This document shows positions 27,554-36,331 of a stretch of DNA of 64,000 nucleotides, piece after piece. Position numbers and translations under genes: made by a program. Position 1 is the first letter of the stretch. Each line of letters opens with the position of its first letter. The stretch lies in contig CAWHVQ010000001.1 of assembly GCA_963832895.1 (NCBI GenBank), forward strand, positions 1-64,000, in the 5' to 3' direction. The notes under the pieces are model-generated. The model saw only the letters and a list, made by a program, of their open reading frames with translations. It was not told the DNA's origin and did no database searches. This DNA comes from JAMXLO01 sp963832895 (GTDB lineage Bacteria > Pseudomonadota > Alphaproteobacteria > Acetobacterales > Acetobacteraceae).

Positions 27554-28456
27554 TCAGCGCTTGCCCCAGCGCTTCTGTTCCACCGTTTCCTCCTCGATGA
27601 CATAGAACTGCTCGAGGCCCACCAGGTCCTCGATCTGCTGCCGCGCATCGACGCATTCCTGGTCGCTGAGACCGGTGAAAGTGCCGGTCTCGCGAACTTC
27701 CTCGAAGGCACGCTTTACCGCGGTGAAGGCGACCACGAGGCTGGTGACCGCGTCGATGCAGGCCTTGTAGCCCAGCGCCTCCAGCTCTGCGATCGTCGGC
27801 AACGGCCGCTGGTCGCGATTGCCGCGGCTCATCACGTACACCAGCGGCACTTTCGCGAGCTTCGGCGCCTGGCGCAGCTCCTCGGCATCTCGCGGGAAGA
27901 CCAGCCCCATATCGGCGCCGACATCGGCTGCCAGGTTGATCCGGTCGATCGCCTCCTGTAGCCCCTCGAAGCGGCACGCGTCCGACCGTGCGATGATGAC
28001 GAAGTCGGGGTCGGACTCGGCACGCTGCCGGCAGGCGTACTCGATCTTGGCGACGAACTCGTCGCGCGGCGTCACGTGCGCCACGTATTTGTGGTAGTGC
28101 GCGCGCTTTGGATACAGCTGGTCTTCGATGTGAATGCCGGCGACGCCGGCGCGAATGAACTCGCGGACCGTGCGCATGGTGTGCAGCGGTTCGCCGAAGC
28201 CGGCGCCGCCGTCGGCAACCAGCGGCACCGCCACCGCGGCTGCAACGTCACCCGCGACACGGACCTGCTCGTCCATGGTCAACAGCGGCTCCGAGGCGCA
28301 GCGAGAGCCGCCGGTGACGAAGCCGCCGGTATAGACCGCCGGAAAACCAAGGCTGGCGATCAGCCGTCCGCCGATCGCGTCATAGGCCGAAGGCATGTTG
28401 ATGAAGCCGCTGTTCGACAGCAGCTTGCGCAGTGCGGTGGTTGTGCGTTGTTGCAT
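27554..28456 (-). CDS. Isocitrate lyase/PEP-mutase family lyase
   Basis: 300 aa from ATG 28456, chosen for the GGGAGAGG site and the family start QRTTTALRKLLSNSGFINMP. The TIM-barrel motifs of the ICL/PEPM superfamily are present: VPLVADGGAGFGEPLHTMRT, GVAGIHIEDQLYPKRAHYHK (metal-binding and substrate loop), FVIIARSDACRFEGLQEAI. The family makes or breaks C-C or P-C bonds of oxaloacetate- or methylisocitrate-like compounds; the loop reads KRAHYHK rather than the KKCGH of true 2-methylisocitrate lyase, so the substrate may differ. It lies 14 bp before (upstream of) nothing on this strand but follows the CurA-like gene by ~14 bp, in one transcript with the GMC oxidoreductase. Confidence 0.85.
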   Translation of the reverse strand: MQQRTTTALRKLLSNSGFINMPSAYDAIGGRLIASLGFPAVYTGGFVTGGSRCASEPLLTMDEQVRVAGDVAAAVAVPLVADGGAGFGEPLHTMRTVREFIRAGVAGIHIEDQLYPKRAHYHKYVAHVTPRDEFVAKIEYACRQRAESDPDFVIIARSDACRFEGLQEAIDRINLAADVGADMGLVFPRDAEELRQAPKLAKVPLVYVMSRGNRDQRPLPTIAELEALGYKACIDAVTSLVVAFTAVKRAFEEVRETGTFTGLSDQECVDARQQIEDLVGLEQFYVIEEETVEQKRWGKR

Positions 28457-28470
28457 GGTTGATCCTCTCC

Positions 28471-29469
28471 CTACGACTTGGGGTCGCTGACCTGCACGAC
28501 CAGCTTGCCGGTGTTCTCGCCGCGAAACAGCATGCCGAGCGCGTCGGGCGCGTGGTGCAACCCATCCAGGATGTGCAGGCGCTGGCGGAGCGAGCCCTCG
28601 TGATGCCGCACGGCGAGCCAGGCGCGGGCCTCCTCGTAACGGGCGTGGTAGCGGAACACCTGGAAGCCCTGCATCCGCCCGCGCCGCGTCGCAAGGTGAC
28701 CGAGATTGCGGATGCCGTATGGCGGATCGGCGGCAACCTGGGAGATGCGGCCGCACAACACGATCCGTGCGCCCTCACGCAGGTGCAGCAGCGCCGCGTC
28801 CAGCGTGGGTCCGCCCACATTGTCGAAGTAGAGATCGATGCCGTCAGGGCAGGCGCGGCCGATCGCCGCGGCGAGGTCGTTTTCTGCCTTGTAGTCGATC
28901 ACTCCATCGAGGCGCAGTTCGTCGGAGAGCCAGGCGCACTTGTCTGGGCCGCCGGCGATGCCGACCACCCGACAGGCCTCGATGCGCGCGATCTGTGCGG
29001 CGATCTGCCCCACGCCGCCGGCTGCGGCGGATACCAGCACGCGATCGCCCGGCTTCACTGCGCCGATATCGCGCATGCCGAAGTAGGCGGTCACGGCGCT
29101 AAGGCCGAGTGGACCGATCCATGCCAGCGCGTCGCCGCGCGACAGATCGACCTTTTGCAGGTATTTCGCCGGCAAGGTCGGGTAGGTCTGCCAGCCGAGA
29201 CGCGCCTGCACCAACTCTCCTGGCTGAAAGCTGCCCGACCGGCTTTCCAGCACACGCGCGATACCGCCGCCGCGCATGACCTCGCCCAACGGCACCGCCG
29301 CGCTCATCCATGATCGCATCGCTGGATCGATGGACAGGAAGATCGTCTGCAGCAGCACCTCATCGGCCGCGGGCGCGCGCAGCGGCACGCTGTCGGCGAC
29401 GAAGTTGTCGGGCCGCGGGAGCGCCGTGGGTCTCGCCCGCAGCAGGATGCGGTGGTTGGTCTCGGTCAT
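28471..29469 (-). CDS. NADPH-dependent MDR reductase (CurA/PTGR-like)
   Basis: 332 aa, zinc-free medium-chain reductase. Motifs include ETIFLSIDPAMRSWM-like QTIFLSIDPAMRSWMS, the coenzyme loop VSAAAGGVGQIAAQIARI, IDYKAENDLAAAI and DLYFDNVGGPTLDAALLHL. Members reduce the C=C bond of enones or alkenals with NADPH (YncB/CurA, prostaglandin reductases). Its start overlaps the stop of the GMC gene (ATGA at 29466-29469), so reduction may follow an alcohol oxidation that makes an enone. The substrate is unknown. Confidence 0.88.
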   Translation of the reverse strand: MTETNHRILLRARPTALPRPDNFVADSVPLRAPAADEVLLQTIFLSIDPAMRSWMSAAVPLGEVMRGGGIARVLESRSGSFQPGELVQARLGWQTYPTLPAKYLQKVDLSRGDALAWIGPLGLSAVTAYFGMRDIGAVKPGDRVLVSAAAGGVGQIAAQIARIEACRVVGIAGGPDKCAWLSDELRLDGVIDYKAENDLAAAIGRACPDGIDLYFDNVGGPTLDAALLHLREGARIVLCGRISQVAADPPYGIRNLGHLATRRGRMQGFQVFRYHARYEEARAWLAVRHHEGSLRQRLHILDGLHHAPDALGMLFRGENTGKLVVQVSDPKS

Positions 29470-31136
29470 CGCTGGCGCACCATTTCGGCAATGCGTTCGG
29501 CGATCATGATGGTGGGGATATTGGTGTTGGTGCGCGACACCTCGGGCATCACCGAGGCATCGGCGACGAAGAGGTTGTCCGCGCCCACCACCTTGCCGCG
29601 CGGATCGACCACGGTTCGCGCATTCGCCGGATCGCCCATCCGGCAGGTGCAGGAGGGATGCCAGGCGGATTGCACGTTGTCGCGTACATGGCGCTCCAGC
29701 GCGGCAGGATCGGCGAGCAGCTCCGGCAGCGGATGGGCATCGCTGATCACCTTGTCGAACAGCAATCCCCGCAGACCGGGCGAGGTGTCCATCATCAGTG
29801 CCGCCACGTTGGTCAGCACCATGTTGCGGAAGTTCTTCTGGCTGACATTGCGCACCCGCTGGGAGAATTTCGAGGCGAACAGGTTGGACATGTACTGCGG
29901 CACCGGATCACTGGTCAGGATGCCGGCCATGCGACGGAACGCATGCACCATGCGGTCCAGGTCGCGCCGGTCGCTCAGCCAGTTGAAGTCAACGTAAGGC
30001 TCGTCCTCCGGATCGGGCGAGGCGAGACGTACCTCGCCGGTCGAGTATGAGCGGCCGATATAGGATGACAGCGTGCCGATGCGCACGCCGATCGCATGCC
30101 ACGCGGAACGGCAGACCGCCATCATCACCATGTCCGCCGCCGGCACGTCCGCCAGTCCGGAGGACCAGCGCAGATAGGTGTAGTTCCGCCGCAGCACCAT
30201 CTTGTGCCGCGCCACCGGCTGCAGGTAGCCGGAGATGTGGATCGCCGGATGATCCATCAGATTGCTGCCGACACCGGGCCGGTCCAGTTGCACCGTGATG
30301 CCGTGCTGACGCAGGTGCTCCGCGGGACCGATGCCCGACAGCATCAGCAGCCACGGCGTGTGCAGCGCGCCGGCGGATACGACGACATTGTCGGCGGTGA
30401 TCGTCTCGATAGCGCCGTTGCGACGCACCTCCGCCCCGCTGGCGTGGCCGCCGGCGAACAGGATACGGCGCACCTGGGTTTCACCGAGGATCCGTAGATT
30501 GGGGCGTTGCCGGGTTGCCGCGTCGAGATAGCCGACCGCGGCGGAGCGTCGGGCTGTGCCGTCGTTGGACAGCGGCAGCGGCGAATAGCCCTCGCCGAAT
30601 TCGCCGTTCATGTCCGGACGCAGCGAGTAGCCGAGTTCGTTCCACACCTTGGTGACGGAGAGCGTGAAATCGTCCCACTGCTCCGTCGGCATGCGGCGAA
30701 CGGTGATCGGGCCCTGTGCGCCATGCAGCTGATCGGTGTAATCGAGGTCCGTTTCGAGGCGCCGGAAATACGGCAGCACGGAGTTCCAGTCCCAGCCTTT
30801 CGCGCCGATTGCATTCCAGTGATCGTAGTCCTCGGGCGCTCCGCGCAGCGCCACTTGTCCGTTGACGGATGATCCACCCCCAAGCACGCGACCTTGTTCG
30901 TAATAGACCGGCGCGGCATCCGCTTTGCGGCGAACCTTCAGGCCCTTCCAGAAGTAGCTCGGGTTCATCAGTGCGCTGCCCGAGTAGGTGTCACGAATGT
31001 CCTCCGGCGTCTGGTGCGGCGCGTAGTCGCGCCCGGCTTCCAGCAGCACCACCGTGTTGCCCGGAGCCTCGGACAGACGCGCCGCCATCACGCAGCCTGC
31101 CGAACCGCCGCCGATCACCAGGTGCGTGGCGTGCAT
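29466..31136 (-). CDS. GMC-family FAD-dependent alcohol oxidoreductase
   Basis: 556 aa from ATG 31136, supported by AAGGGGGGAAA upstream; the longer frame to 31265 adds non-family sequence. FAD-binding start HLVIGGGSAGCVMAARLSE, the GMC signature GRVLGGGSSVNGQVALRG, a second signature near SAGALHTPWLLMLSGIGPA, and a C-terminal CRMGDPANARTVVDPRGKV with the active-site His region SAWHPSCTCRMG. It oxidises a primary or secondary alcohol, as choline dehydrogenase does. It is first in a three-gene minus-strand operon and divergent from the amidohydrolase gene. Confidence 0.92.
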   Translation of the reverse strand: MHATHLVIGGGSAGCVMAARLSEAPGNTVVLLEAGRDYAPHQTPEDIRDTYSGSALMNPSYFWKGLKVRRKADAAPVYYEQGRVLGGGSSVNGQVALRGAPEDYDHWNAIGAKGWDWNSVLPYFRRLETDLDYTDQLHGAQGPITVRRMPTEQWDDFTLSVTKVWNELGYSLRPDMNGEFGEGYSPLPLSNDGTARRSAAVGYLDAATRQRPNLRILGETQVRRILFAGGHASGAEVRRNGAIETITADNVVVSAGALHTPWLLMLSGIGPAEHLRQHGITVQLDRPGVGSNLMDHPAIHISGYLQPVARHKMVLRRNYTYLRWSSGLADVPAADMVMMAVCRSAWHAIGVRIGTLSSYIGRSYSTGEVRLASPDPEDEPYVDFNWLSDRRDLDRMVHAFRRMAGILTSDPVPQYMSNLFASKFSQRVRNVSQKNFRNMVLTNVAALMMDTSPGLRGLLFDKVISDAHPLPELLADPAALERHVRDNVQSAWHPSCTCRMGDPANARTVVDPRGKVVGADNLFVADASVMPEVSRTNTNIPTIMIAERIAEMVRQR

Positions 31137-31347
31137 CGCTGTGTTTCCCCCCTTGTTCATCGCCGGCCTGCGGACCCGATTCTGGACGCCGCCGGAGCGG
31201 ACGCCAAGGGGCCGATGCCGCTTCTGGCCGAAGCCGGGGTTATCGACAAACCGGGGCGGATGCACCTACCGTTCCAATGGCATGAACGGGAGCCAGCCCG
31301 TTCGACGGAGCGGGCCCCGGCCATGACGCAAGTCAGGGAGAGAAGCG

Positions 31348-32478
31348 ATGAAAGATGGCTTCAGGGTCTATGACACCGACACCCATATCAATCCCGCCGC
31401 CGAGGTGCTGGACAAGTACGTCGATCCGGACTTTCGCGCGCGGCTGCCGGAACTGGAGGCCTACCGCGCGCCGAGCGGAGGCGAGATGCACACGTATCGC
31501 GCCGGCACGAAATACTACCGTCGGATCCTTGGCGAGGAGGCACCGCGTGAAGGCTTTACCGGCAGGGACTCGCGGTGGATGGGCAGCAAGAGACCGCGCC
31601 CTGGCACGCAGGACGACCAGGCCGAGAACCGCGTTTTGGACATGGACGATGAGGGTACCGACGTCCATTTCCTGATTCCGACCTCGTGGCTCAGCCTGGT
31701 TGGTGTTGACGATGCGTCGATCGAGGTCGCGATGATCCGCGCCTATCATCGGCACATGGCGGAGTTCTGCGGGCCGTATCCGGACCGCCTCAAGGGCCCG
31801 ATTGTCGCCTCGACACGACGCGTCGATGAGGCGGTGCGCGAAATCCGCGAATGGGGCCGCGCCAAATGGGCGGTGGCAGTGATGCCGTTGCTCGCCGAGG
31901 GGCTGCCTGCGGATCACCCGAGTCTCGAGCCGATATGGCGGGAGGCACAGGAATACGATCTGCCGATTGCCAATCACAGTTTCACCTGGACGCCGCCGTA
32001 TTACCCCGGCTATCGCGATCTCTACGACAACATCTTCCTTGGCCGGCTCGCCGCGCATCCTTGGGGAGCCATGCGCTTCGCCGCGGCGTTCATCGGCGCG
32101 GGTCTGTTCGATCGTTATCCGAGATTGCGAATGGGCGTGCTGGAATGCGGCTTCGGCTGGCTGCCATTCTGGGCCAGGCGCATGGACGAGCAGGCGATCT
32201 ATGTGGGCGGCACCGCGCCACTGAAGATGAAGCCGAGCGAATACATGATGAGCGGACGGTTCTTCTGCAGCATCGAGCACCACGAAGGCGAGGACATGCT
32301 CGAGTCCGTCACCGGTTTCCTGGGGGACGGCGTCCTGATGTACGCATCCGACTATCCGCATTCCGAGTGCCAGTTCCCTGACTCGGTTGCGAACATCCTC
32401 GCCTGGTCGAGCGTTGGCGCGGAACGGCAGCGCAAGCTGTTGTGGGAGAACCCGAACCGGTTCTTCCGTCAGACGTAG
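31348..32478 (+). CDS. Amidohydrolase-2 family metal-dependent hydrolase
   Basis: 376 aa with GGGAGAG before ATG 31348. TIM-barrel amidohydrolase of the ACMSD/LigW-like superfamily: VYDTDTHINPAAEVL near the start (D-x-H type metal site), DEGTDVHFLIPTSWLSL, PIANHSFTWTPPYYPG, GVLECGFGWLPFWARRMDE and a late SDYPHSECQFPDSV carrying the last Asp. Members hydrolyse or decarboxylate cyclic or aromatic acids. It heads a plus-strand operon with two acyl-CoA dehydrogenases (21 bp to the next start), so it probably opens a ring or removes a carboxyl group before CoA-linked oxidation. Confidence 0.88.
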   Translation: MKDGFRVYDTDTHINPAAEVLDKYVDPDFRARLPELEAYRAPSGGEMHTYRAGTKYYRRILGEEAPREGFTGRDSRWMGSKRPRPGTQDDQAENRVLDMDDEGTDVHFLIPTSWLSLVGVDDASIEVAMIRAYHRHMAEFCGPYPDRLKGPIVASTRRVDEAVREIREWGRAKWAVAVMPLLAEGLPADHPSLEPIWREAQEYDLPIANHSFTWTPPYYPGYRDLYDNIFLGRLAAHPWGAMRFAAAFIGAGLFDRYPRLRMGVLECGFGWLPFWARRMDEQAIYVGGTAPLKMKPSEYMMSGRFFCSIEHHEGEDMLESVTGFLGDGVLMYASDYPHSECQFPDSVANILAWSSVGAERQRKLLWENPNRFFRQT

Positions 32479-32498
32479 TTGCAAGGAGAGGAGACCGC

Positions 32499-33607
32499 AT
32501 GCAGTTCAGTTTCACCGGCGAGCAGGAGGAGTTCCGCTCGGGTACTGCGACGGTTCCTCGAGGAGAAATCGCCCGCGACCGTTGTCCGGCGACTGATGGA
32601 GACCGAGGCGGGGTGGGAACGCGAGAGCTGGCGCGAGCTCAACCAACAGCTCGGTCTCACCGGCGTGCACATCCCCGAGGCGTATGGCGGGCAGGGCTTT
32701 GGCTTCGTCGAACTCGGCATCGTGCTGGAGGAGATGGGCCGAGCGTTGCTCTGTGCGCCGTATTTCTCCTCCGTTGCGCTGGCCGCGACCGCGATCATGA
32801 ATGCCGGCACCGAGGCGCAGAAGCGCAAGCTGCTGCCGGACATCGCGGCCGGCGACACCATCGCCACGCTGGCGTTCACCGAGCCGAACGGACGGTGGGA
32901 TGCCGGGGGGATCGAAACGACGGTGAGCGGTCAGGTACCGGCTCGACGGCGTGAAGAGCTTTGTGCTCGACGGGCACACCGCTGACCTGATTGTCGTTGT
33001 GGCGAAGGGTGAGAAGGGGCTGTCGTTCTTCACCGTGCGTGGCGATGCGCCCGGCCTGGAGCGCCGCGCATTGAAGGTGATGGACCCGACGCGCAAGCAG
33101 GCGCGGCTCGAGTTCCGTGGCGTGGAAGCCGAGCTGCTGGGCGAGGAGGGCGGCGGTGCGGCGCCGTTCGCGAAGACGATGATGCAGGCCGCGGTTTGCC
33201 TGGCGAACGAAATGGTCGGTGGCGCGGAGCGGCTGCGGCTTTCGGCGCTTGATTATGCCAACCTGCGGGTGCAGTTCGGCCGGGCCATTGGCTCGTTCCA
33301 GTCGATGAAGCACAAGCAGGCCGACATGCTGGTCGATGTCGAGCTCGCGAAGTCGGCTGCCTATGCCGCGGCGTCGGCGGCGGCCGAGGAGGATGCGGAT
33401 CTGCCCGCGCTGGCGTCGCTGGCGAAAGCGACGGCGGCCGAGGCGTATATGCAGACGGCGATACATACGATCCAGATCCACGGCGGGATCGGCTTCACCT
33501 GGGACAACGACACGCATCTGTGGTTCAAGCGCGCGAAGAGCTCCGAGGTATTCCTGGGGGATGCCACGTATCATCGCGAGCTTATGATGCGCGCCTGGGG
33601 GGGTTGA
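32499..33607 (+). pseudogene. Acyl-CoA dehydrogenase, two frameshifts
   Basis: The gene starts at ATG 32499 (MQFSFTGEQEEFR, with GGAGAGGAG upstream). The frame changes by +1 near 32535, where RVLRRFLEEKSPATVVRRLM continues the N-terminal helices, and again near 32935, where YRLDGVKSFVLDGHTADLIV continues the middle beta domain. The rest, to HTIQIHGGIGFTWDNDTHLW and the stop at 33607, is intact. Without the shifts it would be ~369 aa, the length of the shorter, FadE29-like partner of paired dehydrogenases. Either it is a recent pseudogene or two sequencing errors; the undamaged remainder favours one of these rather than long decay. Confidence 0.8.
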
Positions 33608-33628
33608 TGGCCGGGGCGGTGGGCGCGG

Positions 33629-33651
33629 CCCCCTCCCGCGAGGGGAGGGGG
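33629..33651. terminator. Intercistronic GC stem-loop
   Basis: A perfect 9-bp stem, CCCCCTCCC (33629-33637) with GGGAGGGGG (33643-33651), 5-nt loop. It sits between the two acyl-CoA dehydrogenase genes. A short G-AGTTTGGTTT stretch follows, so it may attenuate or stabilise the message rather than end it. Confidence 0.4.
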
Positions 33652-33674
33652 AGTTTGGTTTGGCGGAGATGGAT

Positions 33675-34931
33675 ATGAGTGACGCGACTGAGGGTTCGGT
33701 CCGCGCTGAGGTGCGCGCCTGGCTGGCGGCGAACTGGAACGCTGATTACGGGCTGGTGGAGTGGCGCAACAGGCTGATCGACTCAGGCTGGGGGGTGCCG
33801 TCGTGGCCGAAGGCTTGGTTCGGTCGCGAGCTGCCGGCGGCGCTGGAGATGGTTGTCGAGGAGGAGATGCAGCGTGTTGGCGCGGTCGGCGTTGCCAAGA
33901 CAGGCATCCGACGCCTCGCTGCCGCGACATTGCTGGTGCATGGCAATGATGCGCAGAAGCAGAAGTGGCTGCGCCGCAGTCTGACAGGCGAGGATACGTG
34001 GTGCCAGTTGTTCAGCGAGCCGGGGTCCGGGTCCGATCTCGCGGGGGCCACGACGCGGGCCGAGTTCAAGGGCAACCGCTGGGTGATCAACGGGCAGAAG
34101 GTGTGGACCACGAGCGCGCATCATGCCGACTGGGGGCTGCTGCTGGCACGGACGGACTCGAACGTGCCGAAGCATCAGGGGCTCTGGTACTTTGTGCTCG
34201 ACATCCGCCAGCCTGGGGTCGAGGTGCGGCCGCTGCGGCAGATGAACGGGCATGCGTCGTTCAACCAGGTGTTTTTCAGTGATGCCGAGGTGCCGCCGGA
34301 GAACCTGGTATCCGAGGTGGGGCGCGGCTGGGCGGTGGCGACGACGACGCTGATGTATGAGCGGCGGGGCGCGGACGGCATCCGTACCTGGGGGATGGCG
34401 TCGGACCGGAAGGGGCGGGTGTACGACGAGGAGCGGGCCGAGATCGCCACCGTGATGGAGCCCTACAAGTGGTATCCGCAGCGGGCAGGGCGGGTGGATC
34501 TGGTAATGGAGCGGGCGAAGGCGACCGGGCGGGCGAGCGATCCGGTGGTGCGGCAGGAGATCGCGAAGCTGCTCTGCATGTCGAAGGCCGCGGAGTGGAC
34601 GGCGCGGCGGGCTCGGGCGGCGCAGATGCAGGGTCGGCCGCAGGGTCCGGAGGGGTCGCTCGGCAAGCTGGTCTCAAGCCACGTGGCGCGCGCCGCGGCT
34701 CGGGTTCACACGCTGATCAGCGGGGCCGACGCGATGCTGACCGGCGAGGATGGGCCGATGGCTGGCCTGATCGCGGAAATTCTGGTCAGCGTGCCGGCGG
34801 GGTCGATCGCGGGCGGCACGGACGAGATTCAGCGCAACATCATCTCGGAGCGGGTGCTGGGGATGCCGAAGGAGCCGCGGACGGACAATGACCGGCCGTT
34901 CAGGGACGTGCCGAAGAACCTGGTGGGGTGA
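33675..34931 (+). CDS. Acyl-CoA dehydrogenase
   Basis: 418 aa from ATG 33675 (GCGGAG 6-7 bp upstream; ATG 33669 is an alternative). The flavin/substrate signature is LFSEPGSGSDLAGATTRAEF, followed by WVINGQKVWTTSAHHADWGL; the C-terminal helical domain has SHVARAAARVHTLISGADAM and the substrate-site region VPAGSIAGGTDEIQRNIISE. It introduces an alpha-beta double bond into an acyl-CoA using FAD. Two adjacent unequal dehydrogenases often form an alpha2beta2 enzyme acting on cyclic or branched substrates such as steroid side chains; the partner here is frameshifted. Confidence 0.92.
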   Translation: MSDATEGSVRAEVRAWLAANWNADYGLVEWRNRLIDSGWGVPSWPKAWFGRELPAALEMVVEEEMQRVGAVGVAKTGIRRLAAATLLVHGNDAQKQKWLRRSLTGEDTWCQLFSEPGSGSDLAGATTRAEFKGNRWVINGQKVWTTSAHHADWGLLLARTDSNVPKHQGLWYFVLDIRQPGVEVRPLRQMNGHASFNQVFFSDAEVPPENLVSEVGRGWAVATTTLMYERRGADGIRTWGMASDRKGRVYDEERAEIATVMEPYKWYPQRAGRVDLVMERAKATGRASDPVVRQEIAKLLCMSKAAEWTARRARAAQMQGRPQGPEGSLGKLVSSHVARAAARVHTLISGADAMLTGEDGPMAGLIAEILVSVPAGSIAGGTDEIQRNIISERVLGMPKEPRTDNDRPFRDVPKNLVG

Positions 34932-35359
34932 GGTGGTCCGCTGCGGCGAGCTTCGCTTCGGCCGGACGTCGAGTGCGCGCAAGGTTGGGCTGGTGCCGGT
35001 GACGATGGTGTGGACCAGCTCGGGTGACGGCGGGCCGAAATCGCAGCTGGCCGGTAGACCGCCGAGGGAGCGGATCAGCTCCGCGCGGCGCGGGTAGATG
35101 AGTCGGCCTCCGCGGCCGGATCGGGCCGCGGTGTGGCTTCCTCCATTGGCATTGGCGAAGGCTTTGGGGGTTCGGCCGTCGATAACTGTCAATGTTATTA
35201 GGCGCTGCCTCGGTCGGATGCGACTGCGCTGCCAGCGCCCAGCTTCTCGGCAACATCCAAGGCGGCCAATGTTTTCCTTGCAGCGGACTCAGGTGGCGCG
35301 TAGGCGTTGGAGGTCGCGGTTCTTCATAGCGATCGCTCCAGAACGGAGGCGGTGCGGAG
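34932..35359. other. Gene-free stretch
   Basis: About 430 bp. Frames exist on both strands but end in low-complexity Arg/Pro/His-rich translations typical of GC-rich non-coding DNA. No hairpin followed by T-run and no promoter could be fixed. Confidence 0.35.
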
Positions 35360-35569
35360 ATGCAGTCGATAGCGGGATTGGTTCTGCGGAACCAAAATCT
35401 GATTATCCTGGCGACGGAAGCGCGATTGCGCGCGAGGAGTCTTGCCAACATAACAGGCGAAACCTGCTTCGCATCCGCAGTACTGTGCGATACGGCGACT
35501 GAAATGCGCCGTAATGCAAAATTGCTGTTCCGTGATCCGTCCAGCATCGAGAAGGGAGAAGACACGTAA
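35360..35569 (+). CDS. Small hypothetical protein
   Basis: 69 aa with GGAGG 12 bp before ATG 35360. Sequence: MQSIAGLVLRNQNLIILATE then ARLRARSLANITGETCFASA, a helical layout resembling short proteins with repeated R-S-x-x-L segments. Lower GC than the catabolic genes. No function is proposed. Confidence 0.45.
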   Translation: MQSIAGLVLRNQNLIILATEARLRARSLANITGETCFASAVLCDTATEMRRNAKLLFRDPSSIEKGEDT

Positions 35570-35766
35570 TTATGCTCGTCTCTCCGTGCCGAAGGGTTGG
35601 GCTACGAGCGAAGGTGGTTCGCCATTCCGGGGACAACTCATAGGACCGTCTGCATCCCCCAATTTGAGTGCGTGCACGCGGGCTCGCGGAGTGTTATGGC
35701 AGACTGGTTGTCGTTCCAATCAGCTCCGGCGGCTCTGCCGCGGAGCAACCCATCGGGGAGCAGGCC

Positions 35767-36120
35767 ATGTCCACAACCGACTCGGTTGAAGGGGCGCGGG
35801 AGACGCGTGCCCAAGCCCATGCCCGTGCCCTGGAAGTGTGGGGGCAATGGCTGCGGGACTGGCGGCGGACCGGCGCGCCACGTGCGCTTCACGCCACCCT
35901 TATCTGTAAGCAGATCGCGGCGGAACGATTTGCCGCCTGGCGGGCCGAGTTGCGGACGGATCGGTTGGCTCGTCGGTCCATGCGTGCCGCTCGGACCGAG
36001 CGGGTCCTGGAGCAGACGCTGGTGCAAACCGGGCGCGACGAGCGGGTGATCCGGTCGGCTGCCAATTCGGCCGAAGCGCCGGTGGAGGATCTGGAGGTAC
36101 ACGCATTCGATGGTCGATGA
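35767..36120 (+). CDS. Hypothetical helical protein
   Basis: 117 aa from ATG 35767 (GGGGAGCAGG upstream). Rich in Arg and Ala with predicted long helices: ALEVWGQWLRDWRRTGAPRA, RSMRAARTERVLEQTLVQTG. No membrane span and no motif I recognise. It overlaps the next small gene by 11 bp in another frame, so the pair is probably co-translated. Confidence 0.5.
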   Translation: MSTTDSVEGARETRAQAHARALEVWGQWLRDWRRTGAPRALHATLICKQIAAERFAAWRAELRTDRLARRSMRAARTERVLEQTLVQTGRDERVIRSAANSAEAPVEDLEVHAFDGR

Positions 36121-36313
36121 CAGGACAGAGATGCTGATACGCCGGAACCGCTTGCTGCTGAAGTTGGCGGCGATGGCACGTGAGGAGGCCCGTGCGGCTT
36201 CTGCGCTGGCAGCGAAGCGCATCGCTATACTGACGGACACGCTGAACCTGGTCCGGCTGCAGCACCCGCGAACGGACAGCGACCGGGGCGCAGAAACCAT
36301 ATCCTGGTGTTGA
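36110..36313 (+). CDS. Small helical hypothetical protein
   Basis: 67 aa from ATG 36110, overlapping the preceding gene. The core reads MLIRRNRLLLKLAAMAREEA, RAASALAAKRIAILTDTLNL, one amphipathic helix hairpin. Similar in style, not clearly in sequence, to the 35360 gene. A bidirectional-type terminator spans its stop. Confidence 0.45.
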   Translation: MVDDRTEMLIRRNRLLLKLAAMAREEARAASALAAKRIAILTDTLNLVRLQHPRTDSDRGAETISWC

Positions 36314-36325
36314 TGCTGCGCCCCG
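36284..36325 (+). terminator. Rho-independent-type terminator between convergent genes
   Basis: A perfect 10-bp stem: CGGGGCGCAG (36284-36293) with CTGCGCCCCG (36316-36325), 22-nt loop, followed by ATCG and TTTT (36330-36333). It lies between the plus-strand small genes (last stop 36313) and the minus-strand binding-protein gene (stop 36332), as expected for a terminator at a convergent junction. The loop is long for a classic intrinsic terminator. Confidence 0.6.
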
Positions 36326-36331
36326 ATCGTT

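Noticed and set aside
34900..35565. 221-codon minus-strand frame
   Set aside because: Arg/Pro/His-rich translation typical of non-coding GC-rich DNA; overlaps the end of the dehydrogenase gene.
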